This document shows, one piece after another, positions 57,503 through 64,000 of a DNA stretch of 64,000 nt (positions within the stretch are counted from its first letter, which is position 1; every line of letters starts with the position of its first letter). A program made the translations under genes and the position numbers. The notes beneath the pieces are model-generated. The model saw only the letters and a list, made by a program, of their open reading frames with translations, was not told the DNA's origin and did no database searches. The DNA is from Acidovorax sp. NCPPB 4044 (GTDB lineage: Bacteria; Pseudomonadota; Gammaproteobacteria; Burkholderiales; Burkholderiaceae_C). The DNA lies in contig NZ_JAMCOS010000001.1 of NCBI RefSeq assembly GCF_028069655.1, positions 4,184,001-4,248,000 of the forward strand, given 5' to 3'.

Positions 57503-58342
57503 ATGACTTCCGCTCTGATCCCCCTCCCTTCCTTCCGCGCCACGCTGCCTCTGCACCGCTGGCTGGCAGCTTTGCTCGTGCTCCTGGCCCTCACGGGCTG
57601 CAAGTCCGATCTCTACACGAAACAGACCGAGACCGACGCCAACGACATGGTGGCGGCCCTTCTCGAGAGCGGCATCGACGCCGGCAAGGCGACGTCCGAC
57701 GCCGGCAAGACCTGGAACGTGCAGGTCGAGAAAGACGACGTCGTGAGGTCGCTGGCCGTGCTGCGCTCCTATGGCCTGCCGCGCGAGCGCCACGTCACCC
57801 TGGGTGAAATGTTCAAGAAGGAAGGCCTGATCTCCACGCCCACGGAAGAGCGCGTGCGCTTCATCTACGGCGTGGCGCAGCAGTTGGAGGCCACGCTCTC
57901 GCAGATCGACGGCGTGGTCACCGCGCGCGTGCACATCGTGCTGCCCAACAACGACCCGCTCGCCTCGACCGTGAAGCCTGCGAGCGCATCGGTTTTCATC
58001 AAGTACCGGGAAAGCGCGAACCTGGCCGGCCTGACCGCCGGCATCAAGAACATGGTGGCCCGGAGCGTGGAAGGGCTGGCCTACGAGAACGTGACGGTCA
58101 CGCTGGTTCCCGGCATGCCCATCGCGCCGGCACCGCCAGCGGAGGCTTCGCGCGCAGGCCTGTGGGCTGCCCTGGCTGCGGCCTTGCTGCTGGCCCTGGG
58201 CGGCGCCGGGAGCTGGATTGCATGGAAGCGCCCGGGATGGCTGCCGGCCGCACTGCGGCGCAAGGACGGCTCCGCGGGCGAAACCCCACCCACCGCGGCA
58301 TTGCCCGCCACGGCAGCCGTGCCGGAAGGGTTGGCAGGATGA
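57503..58342 (+). CDS. hrcJ: Type III secretion inner-membrane ring lipoprotein HrcJ (SctJ)
   Basis: 279 residues. A lipoprotein signal ends at Cys33 (LALTGCKSDLY). The two ring-building domains are clear: TETDANDMVAALLESGIDAG and ARVHIVLPNNDPLASTVKPA, with SVFIKYR. A C-terminal membrane helix is at about residues 217-240, followed by a Pro/Ala-rich cytoplasmic tail. It forms the inner ring of the basal body. The stop overlaps the hrpB4 start (ATGA). Confidence 0.96.
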   Translation: MTSALIPLPSFRATLPLHRWLAALLVLLALTGCKSDLYTKQTETDANDMVAALLESGIDAGKATSDAGKTWNVQVEKDDVVRSLAVLRSYGLPRERHVTLGEMFKKEGLISTPTEERVRFIYGVAQQLEATLSQIDGVVTARVHIVLPNNDPLASTVKPASASVFIKYRESANLAGLTAGIKNMVARSVEGLAYENVTVTLVPGMPIAPAPPAEASRAGLWAALAAALLLALGGAGSWIAWKRPGWLPAALRRKDGSAGETPPTAALPATAAVPEGLAG

Positions 58343-58974
58343 GCCGCGCGCAAGAACTCGCGCAGCTGGCCCGCGAGCTCCAGGCCCGCATCGACGCGCT
58401 GCCGGCCCACATCGACCCCAGCTGGCGCGTTCCTGCCGGGCTGGCGGGCGCGGGCACGACGGATGCAGCAGACCTGCCGCTCCAGGTGCGCGGGGCCGTC
58501 TCGCACGCCTGGTACGCACAGCACTGCGGACCCCTGCCTGCGCTGGAACACCTGGAGGGCAGCGGTGCGCGGTTGGCCTTGCTGGACCGCAACGCACTCC
58601 TGGCCCAGCTCTGCGCACTGGCCCTGCTGGGCCGCCCGGGCGTATTGCGGTGTTGCGTACAGCGCAGCGCCCGCACGGCGCTGCAGCAGACACTGGGCCC
58701 CGCCTATGCGCCCCTGCGGGCCCGCGACGGTGGCCCTGCGGTATCGGCCGAGGTGGCCGGCTGGCCGCCGATGGCATGGTCATGGGTAGGCTACCGGGAA
58801 CTGGTCCGCGCAGGCGCCTGGCCGCACCGCGGGCTGCGCCGCATGGTGAGGCTCGCCCTGCCCGCATCGCGCGCCGGCGCCCCGGCACCGCGCCAGGTGC
58901 CTCGGGCAACCGCCGCCGCCCATGAGCGCCTGAAAACACTCGAAACACTGTTCGCCAGGAGGGCCACATGCTGA
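58339..58974 (+). CDS. hrpB4: Type III secretion protein HrpB4 (SctK; HrpH of Ralstonia)
   Basis: 211 residues from MSRAQELAQLARELQARIDA at 58,339. HrpB4 is poorly conserved; assignment rests on exact position between hrcJ and hrcL, length, and the mixed helical pattern with HIDPSWRVPAGLAG near the N-terminus. It is probably part of the cytoplasmic sorting platform. Overlaps: four bases with hrcJ and seven with hrcL. Confidence 0.75.
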   Translation: MSRAQELAQLARELQARIDALPAHIDPSWRVPAGLAGAGTTDAADLPLQVRGAVSHAWYAQHCGPLPALEHLEGSGARLALLDRNALLAQLCALALLGRPGVLRCCVQRSARTALQQTLGPAYAPLRARDGGPAVSAEVAGWPPMAWSWVGYRELVRAGAWPHRGLRRMVRLALPASRAGAPAPRQVPRATAAAHERLKTLETLFARRATC

Positions 58975-59948
58975 TCTGGTCTTCACCCCGGGGGGCCAGC
59001 CTGCAGGCGGCTGCAGGCATTCTGCGCGCCCATGAATTCGACACCGCCACCGAGGCCGTGGCCGTGCTGGAAAGCGCGCGCACGGAGTGCGAGGGGCTTT
59101 TCGCACGCGCCCAGCTCGAAGCCGCCGATCTGCTCGAAGCCGCGCGCGCCGAGGCGGCGGCGATCAACGCGCAGGCCACCAACGAAGCGCACGATCTGCT
59201 GGAGCAGGCGCGCGAAGAGGCGGTTGCGCTGGCAGAACGCGCCCATGCGGAGGCTTCGGAAGAAGCAGCGAGTGCGTGGCACGCGCGGTTCGCCGAACTC
59301 CAGGCCTCGCACAGTGAAGCCATGGCCCGCATGGAACGCCGGCTTGCGCTGGTGGTGGCCACCGCCGTGGAACGGATGGTCCATGCCGAACCGCGCGAAG
59401 CGCTGCTGCGCCGCGCGCTCTCGACCATGCGCGACACGCTCCGCGATGCCGGCACAGCCCGGCTGCGCGTCCATCCCGCCGACCTGGCCGCTGCCCGGTC
59501 CGCCCTCTCGGTGCTGGACGGCGACACCGAAGCACCGCGCGTGCAGGTGGAAGCCGACCCCGGCCTGGCCCCCGGCAGCAGCGTGTTCGATGCCGACATC
59601 GGCCGCCTCGACACCAGCCTGGCGGTACAGCTGGCCGGCCTGCGCGGCGCACTCGAACGCGCGGTGCGCTACGCGCTCGACGCCCCGCTGCCGGACGAGG
59701 ACGATAGTGACGACGACGGCCTGTATGGCGAGGAACAGGAGTCCGCAGCGCACCCCGCTTCGCCCCGGCATGGCGCCGGGCCCGAACACGACGCTGTGGC
59801 CCATCCCGCGCCGAAGATCCACGATGGCGATGGCGATGGCGATGGCGATGGCGATGGCGATGGCATGGACGCGGAGGTGACCGTGGCCTATGCCCGGCGC
59901 CTCGATGGCGAAGGCAATGCAACTTCCACGGAACACGACGATGACTGA
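58968..59948 (+). CDS. hrcL: Type III secretion ATPase stator HrcL (HrpB5, SctL) with an unusual tail
   Basis: 326 residues. The FliH/YscL-like part is residues 1-230: a long Ala/Glu-rich coiled coil (about 40-110, [20 protein letters not shown]) and a C-terminal domain with [20 protein letters not shown]. HrcL tethers and restrains the ATPase HrcN. The tail beyond residue 230 is about 95 residues longer than usual, acidic and low-complexity, with DEDDSDDDG and seven DG dipeptides coded by a GATGGC repeat. It overlaps hrpB4 by seven bases and hrcN by eight. Confidence 0.87.
   Translation: MLIWSSPRGASLQAAAGILRAHEFDTATEAVAVLESARTECEGLFARAQLEAADLLEAARAEAAAINAQATNEAHDLLEQAREEAVALAERAHAEASEEAASAWHARFAELQASHSEAMARMERRLALVVATAVERMVHAEPREALLRRALSTMRDTLRDAGTARLRVHPADLAAARSALSVLDGDTEAPRVQVEADPGLAPGSSVFDADIGRLDTSLAVQLAGLRGALERAVRYALDAPLPDEDDSDDDGLYGEEQESAAHPASPRHGAGPEHDAVAHPAPKIHDGDGDGDGDGDGDGMDAEVTVAYARRLDGEGNATSTEHDDD
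59823..59864 (+). repeat. Hexanucleotide repeat (GATGGC)x7 inside hrcL
   Basis: Seven exact tandem copies of GATGGC, in frame, coding (Asp-Gly)7 in the HrcL tail. As the unit is six bases, gain or loss of copies keeps the frame and only changes linker length. Confidence 0.97.
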
Positions 59949-61260
59949 ACTCTCCCGGATAGCAAAGTGGATGGAGCGAGAAGTCGCCTCCGCGCCGCTC
60001 GTTCGCCGCAGTGGCAAGGTGGTGGAGGTGATCGGTACGCTGATGCGCGTGACCGGCCTGGATGCCAAGCTGGGCGAACTCTGCCACGTGCTCGACGAGC
60101 ATGGCGACCTGCTGCAGGCCGCGGAAGTCGTGGGCTTCGCCAACGGCCAGAGCATCCTTTCTCCGTTCGGCTCCATCCTGGGCGTGCGCGGCGGATCGGC
60201 TGTGGTGGGACTGGGCGAGGTGCTGTCCGTGCCCGTCGGGCCGCGCCTGCTGGGCCGCGTGATCGATAGCCTGGGCCAGCCCATCGACGGCAAGGGGCCG
60301 CTGAACTGCACGGAGACACGGCCCGTGTTCGCGCTTCCGCCCACGCCGATGGAGCGCGAGATGATCGAACACCCCCTGCCCACGGGCGTGAAGGCCATCG
60401 ATGGCCTCCTCACCCTCGGCGAAGGGCAGCGCATGGGCATCTTCGCGCCGGCCGGCGTCGGCAAGAGCACCTTGATGGGCATGCTGGCGCGCGGCACGCA
60501 GTGCGACATCAGCGTGATCGCGCTCATCGGCGAACGCGGCCGCGAAGTGCGGGAGTTCGTGGAGTTCATCCTCGGCGAGGAAGGCATGGCCCGGTCGGTG
60601 GTCGTGTGTGCCACATCGGACCGGTCTTCCAGCGAGCGTGCCAAGGCCGCCCACGTGGCCACGGCCGTGGCCGAGTACTACCGCGACCAGGGCCTGAAAG
60701 TGCTCTTGATGATGGATTCGCTCACCCGCTTTGCGCGGGCGCAGCGCGAGATCGGGCTGGCAGCCGGAGAGCCTCCGGCACGCCGCGGCTTTCCGCCGTC
60801 GGTGTTCGCCGAGATCCCCCGGTTGCTCGAACGCGCCGGCATGGGCGCGCGCGGCTCCATCACCGCGCTCTACACCGTGCTGTACGAGGACGAGAGCGGC
60901 AACGACCCCATTTCCGAAGAAGTGCGAGGGATCCTGGACGGCCACATGATCCTGTCGCGCAAGATCGCGGCACGCAACCAGTACCCCGCCATCGACGTGC
61001 TGGGCAGCCTGTCGCGCGTGATGTCGCAGATCGTTCCCAAGGACCACCAGCAGGCCGGTGGCAGGTTCCGCCAGCTCATGGCCAAGTACGAAGAGATCGA
61101 ACCCCTCGTGCAGATGGGCGAATACAAGCCTGGCAACGATCCGCTGGCCGACGAGGCCATGGAGAAGTACGAGGAGATCCGGGCTTTTCTCAACCAGTCC
61201 ACCGCGGACCTGTGGGACTTCGACCGGTCCGTCGACACGCTGGCCGGCATCTCCGGCTGA
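59941..61260 (+). CDS. hrcN: Type III secretion ATPase HrcN (SctN)
   Basis: 439 residues from [20 protein letters not shown] at 59,941. Related to the F1-ATPase beta subunit; it unfolds and releases substrates at the export gate. Walker A APAGVGKS is at residues 169-176, catalytic Glu in [12 protein letters not shown], Walker [21 protein letters not shown], and the T3SS-specific [24 protein letters not shown]. It is the last plus-strand gene of the operon in this window; the following hrpB7-hrcT expected from other group II clusters are absent. Confidence 0.97.
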   Translation: MTELSRIAKWMEREVASAPLVRRSGKVVEVIGTLMRVTGLDAKLGELCHVLDEHGDLLQAAEVVGFANGQSILSPFGSILGVRGGSAVVGLGEVLSVPVGPRLLGRVIDSLGQPIDGKGPLNCTETRPVFALPPTPMEREMIEHPLPTGVKAIDGLLTLGEGQRMGIFAPAGVGKSTLMGMLARGTQCDISVIALIGERGREVREFVEFILGEEGMARSVVVCATSDRSSSERAKAAHVATAVAEYYRDQGLKVLLMMDSLTRFARAQREIGLAAGEPPARRGFPPSVFAEIPRLLERAGMGARGSITALYTVLYEDESGNDPISEEVRGILDGHMILSRKIAARNQYPAIDVLGSLSRVMSQIVPKDHQQAGGRFRQLMAKYEEIEPLVQMGEYKPGNDPLADEAMEKYEEIRAFLNQSTADLWDFDRSVDTLAGISG

Positions 61261-61434
61261 CCTTCGCATCCGGCACCGGCGGCTACGGCCGCCTGCATGC
61301 GCTCATCTCCCCCCCCTCCTTCCGCACCAGTCCAGGCAAGGTTTACAGGCGGGGCCACCATGGCCGCCTCCGGATGCAGTCGAGCAGCCTTTCACATATC
61401 GGACGTACCGAGACCGCCACGGCATTCCTCTGCA

Positions 61435-61471
61435 CAAAGAAGAAAGCCTCCACCGGGTGCCGGTGGAGGCT
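61435..61471 (-). terminator. Terminator between convergent hrcN and the minus-strand unit
   Basis: A perfect 12-bp stem AAGCCTCCACCG (61,443-61,454) / CGGTGGAGGCTT (61,460-61,471); read on the minus strand it is followed by TCTTCTTTG. Best suited to the minus-strand gene ending at 61,493. The rest of 61,261-61,434 shows nothing recognisable. Confidence 0.8.
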
Positions 61472-61492
61472 TCTCGGTACGCAGAACGCGTG

Positions 61493-62221
61493 TCAGGCTT
61501 CGCCGTGGGCGGCCATGCCGCAGCAGGCCTCATGCGCTGGGCTGAAAAGCCTCACATAGGACACGTACACCCCGGAACGCGTGAAGTCATCTGCCACGAA
61601 GGCCTGGTACTTGGCGCGCAGCCACTCGCCCGAGGTCGATCCGCCACGGCGCAGTTGCGCGAGGATGTCGGTGCGCAGCTCGTCGATGTCGGCTTCGGTC
61701 ATGCCGCCCCTGCGCAACGCGACCAGCGCCTCGTCGCGCGGCAGGCCAAGGATGGACACGCGCCGCTCACCGACCGGCTCGGGGCGCAGGAGGATGCCCA
61801 CCACGGCAGCCGTGCGCTCCACGATGACCTCGCGCAGCTCCGCTTCGCTGAAGGCAGCGCGCAAAGCCTTCCAGTTGGCCTGAAGCGGTGCGGTGCGCAG
61901 GGCCTTGCCACGGCCGCCGAGAAACTCCACCACGTGCCGCATCTGGCTGCGCTGCATGGCATCCAGTTCGCAGAACTGGAAACGTTCCATCAGTTGCCGC
62001 GCCGGCGACGGCGGAATCCCGTCGTCAGCATCGGCGTTCCATGCCGGCGCCGCGCGATCCGACGCTCCGTTGCGCACCGCGGCATCAGTGGTCCGCTGGG
62101 CCAGCACAAGCTGCAGCGGCAGCCGCGAGGGCCGCCACGGCGCGCCTGGGGACGGCCGGCCCCCCCGCAACCGGCGAGCATCGCCGGTGCGGGCCCTGGA
62201 GATGTCTGACAGGATGGACAT
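61493..62221 (-). CDS. Unknown protein paired with the candidate effector
   Basis: 242 residues from MSILSDISRARTGDARRLRG at 62,221. No signal peptide or membrane segment. The N-terminal ~90 residues are Arg/Pro/Ala-rich and look disordered; the rest is helical (RQLMERFQFCELDAMQRSQM, then EAELREVIVERTAAVVGILL). It starts 20 bases after the larger gene upstream and is cotranscribed. It could be a second effector or an unusually long chaperone. No family is recognised. Confidence 0.6.
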   Translation of the reverse strand: MSILSDISRARTGDARRLRGGRPSPGAPWRPSRLPLQLVLAQRTTDAAVRNGASDRAAPAWNADADDGIPPSPARQLMERFQFCELDAMQRSQMRHVVEFLGGRGKALRTAPLQANWKALRAAFSEAELREVIVERTAAVVGILLRPEPVGERRVSILGLPRDEALVALRRGGMTEADIDELRTDILAQLRRGGSTSGEWLRAKYQAFVADDFTRSGVYVSYVRLFSPAHEACCGMAAHGEA

Positions 62222-62241
62222 GGCAGAGACCCCCGGGTCTT

Positions 62242-63951
62242 TCAGACGTTCACTGGCGTGCTCGGCCGAGAGGTCGGGTGGTCTTCTGCAGCACGCACGG
62301 CGCCTTCGGCCTGCCAAGTCGCGCCAATGGTCTTGTAGTTGACCGCCGACCAGGCCCCCATCGCTCCGTTGGTGAGCAGCAGATTTACCGCAGGTGGCAG
62401 GTCCTTGCTCACGAAAGACACCAAATCTCCGACCGAGTTGGCACTGTTGATGATGGCCATGCGCGTCGGCACATGGTCCTTCAATCGACCGAAGTCGTTG
62501 TCCTTGATGTGGGGAGCCAACTCCTGAAGCGTGTGCGATTGATGGGCTTCGTGCTCGGTGATGGAAAACCAGTCGGCCGCCTCCAGCACCGTGTTGATGG
62601 CCGCCTTCACCGCGATCATCTTGGCGGTGGTAGATACCGCTTCTCCGACCGAAAGCCCTTCGACAGGAACGCCGCGCAACACATCTCTCACGTCACCCGT
62701 GGTCACGCCTTTGGGCAAAGCGAGGACGGGCAGTCCACCCCACTCGTAGGCGGCAACCACGTTGGCCCCACCGTAGAACAACCCGGCGCTGACGATGTGG
62801 CTACCGCTGACGCCGTTGCTCTGACCTTCCGGCGTGAGTTTGACCATCCCCCACTTGGACTGGATCGAATCACGCATCATCGAATAGACGAGCACCTTGG
62901 CTTCGCTGGCGATCGTGGCCGCCGCGAAGGAATTGTCGTCCTTCGTGTAGCCATGTATGGCGAACCCCACATTGACCGCCAGCGAGGCAAACTGCATGGC
63001 AAGCACCCGGTCGGAATGCAACTGCTGCTCTTTCTTCAGCTCGACTTTCTCTTCGGGCGTCTTCCGGGCCCACTCATCCGTGCTCAAGGCATGGAAGCCG
63101 CGCGCGGCTTCGTCCGGATTGCGGCGCTCACGTGCCTGGCGGAGCACCTGCAGTCCCATGTTGGTCACGCCCATGCCGACCTCGATGCCCAGCAGTGCAC
63201 CCGCGGGCAGGTGCCTCAATCCCGCCTGCAAGGCCTCGGCGCCCACCTCCCGCAGCGCGGTGGTGACACCCACCGCCACGCCCTGGTGCGTCAAGTGGCC
63301 GGCAATGGCTTTCACGATCCTCGGGTTCGGTGTGAGCAAGTGCTTTGCCACAGGCAGCAGGCCGCTCGCCGACTGCCCTGTATTGTGCAGGGCGATGCTT
63401 GCGCCATCCTTGGCACGCGACATGACGTGGAGCGCGCCATAGCCCGCGGCTGCGACGGTATTGGTAAGGACTCCGCCCACAGCGCCGGCCGCCGTTCGAG
63501 CGTCCGCTCCGACCCTTGCCAGCGAGTCTCTCGCCATGGCGCGCCAGCTTTGCTGCTCGGGCACGGCCACATAGGGAGTTTCGTCGCGCCCACCCAGATC
63601 GATAACTTCGAACTCGGGGATCTCTCTTTCGTCGGAATAGTCGAAATTCCGCGCCTGGAACCGTATGTCGTCCGATCGCAGGCTGGACCCCACTCGAAAA
63701 GACGCCCCGTCGTCTGTGGGAGATCCTATGGAAGCAGGCACGGATACCCTGTGCCGCGAATACGCGGACTGATACGAGCTGTCAGTCAGTGAGCTGCTGG
63801 TGCGCTGAGGCGGCCCACCGGAGGACGGATCGTGGCGGCGGCTGCGACCGACGGAGACCTGTGACGGCTGCCCGCTGGAGCTGGCAGAGTGATCTTCGCT
63901 CTGTACCGAAGGCCGCGGCGACGTGCGGGAAGTGGAGTTGTTATTGATCAT
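62242..63951 (-). CDS. Candidate type III effector or translocon protein
   Basis: 569 residues from MINNNSTSRTSPRPSVQSED. The first ~80 residues are very rich in Ser, Asn, Gln, Arg and Pro with few hydrophobics, the classic type III secretion signal profile. The middle has Ala/Gly-rich hydrophobic stretches (TNTVAAAGYGALHVMSRA; RHLPAGALLGIEVGMGVTNM), which could insert in a host membrane, and a charged helical region (EEKVELKKEQQLHSDR). I do not recognise the family. Its promoter lies mostly beyond the window end; no TTCG word is visible in the remaining 49 bases. It lies in the hrp island, convergent to hrcN. Confidence 0.6.
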   Translation of the reverse strand: MINNNSTSRTSPRPSVQSEDHSASSSGQPSQVSVGRSRRHDPSSGGPPQRTSSSLTDSSYQSAYSRHRVSVPASIGSPTDDGASFRVGSSLRSDDIRFQARNFDYSDEREIPEFEVIDLGGRDETPYVAVPEQQSWRAMARDSLARVGADARTAAGAVGGVLTNTVAAAGYGALHVMSRAKDGASIALHNTGQSASGLLPVAKHLLTPNPRIVKAIAGHLTHQGVAVGVTTALREVGAEALQAGLRHLPAGALLGIEVGMGVTNMGLQVLRQARERRNPDEAARGFHALSTDEWARKTPEEKVELKKEQQLHSDRVLAMQFASLAVNVGFAIHGYTKDDNSFAAATIASEAKVLVYSMMRDSIQSKWGMVKLTPEGQSNGVSGSHIVSAGLFYGGANVVAAYEWGGLPVLALPKGVTTGDVRDVLRGVPVEGLSVGEAVSTTAKMIAVKAAINTVLEAADWFSITEHEAHQSHTLQELAPHIKDNDFGRLKDHVPTRMAIINSANSVGDLVSFVSKDLPPAVNLLLTNGAMGAWSAVNYKTIGATWQAEGAVRAAEDHPTSRPSTPVNV

Positions 63952-64000
63952 GGTTCACTCCTGGAGGGCCTCGACAGCGGCCACGGGGGTGGAAAGAGAG

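Noticed and set aside
61261..61434. Remnant of hrpB7 after hrcN
   Set aside because: No frame in this gap has a ribosome site or a helical HrpB7-like pattern.

Overview
The window is about 64 kb of GC-rich, densely coded chromosome from a betaproteobacterium, most likely a plant-pathogenic Acidovorax of the avenae/citrulli group. That placement is my inference. It rests on a group II (Ralstonia/Xanthomonas-type) Hrp type III secretion (T3SS) cluster with PIP-box promoters, a GlpSTPQUV glycerol ABC transporter beside a Comamonadaceae-type porin, and the gene content in general. I ran no database search.

Layout. (1) 1-5,925, minus strand: the spc ribosomal operon rplN-rplX-rplE-rpsN-rpsH-rplF-rplR-rpsE-rpmD-rplO-secY-rpmJ-rpsM, with rpsM cut by the window edge. 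No S10-operon gene lies upstream of rplN and no infA lies between secY and rpmJ. (2) 6,115-18,235: a glycerol regulon. glpS-glpT-glpP-glpQ-glpU-glpV-glpD run on the minus strand, diverging from a porin and then glpR-glpK on the plus strand. Two intergenic regions share a TTCG-rich putative operator. (3) 18,528-21,326: a cysteine-free 932-aa protein built from about seven repeats that resemble the Hrp translocon HrpF/NolX/HrpK repeat. (4) 21.4-33.5 kb: housekeeping and stress genes (proC, a LysE exporter, ubiA, dps, an M20 dipeptidase lipoprotein, oxyR, recG, HD-GYP, AraC, FAH-family hydrolase). (5) 33.6-34.5 kb: a lower-GC HNH endonuclease islet. (6) 34.5-38.3 kb: queA, a DMT permease and ggt. 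(7) 38.4-40.7 kb: a predicted type III effector with a complete PIP box and a matched -10. (8) 40.7-44.9 kb: ung, then trpG-LysE exporter-trpD-49-aa membrane microprotein-trpC; trpE is absent. (9) 45.2-64 kb: the hrp island.

The hrp island has a left plus-strand operon: a harpin-like 582-aa protein, an HrpB1-like protein, a GNAT-like protein and an unknown. Next come a divergent methyltransferase plus lytic transglycosylase pair on the minus strand. The main plus-strand operon is hrcC-sctD-small helical protein-TPR-like protein-three identical pilin genes-small membrane protein-hrpB1-hrpB2-hrcJ-hrpB4-hrcL-hrcN. The order from sctD to hrcN matches the Ralstonia hrpW-X-Y-K-J-hrcJ-H-F-hrcN order. 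The cluster then stops: the expected hrpB7 and hrcT are replaced by two convergent minus-strand genes, one a candidate effector.

The most notable points are the exact protein-level triplication of the putative Hrp pilin, the PIP boxes tying a gene outside the cluster (38.4-40.5 kb) to HrpX control, the large repeat protein, a (DG)7 simple-sequence repeat in the tail of HrcL, the trp/hrp junction, an overlapping microprotein in the trp operon, and a four-copy intergenic palindromic repeat family.
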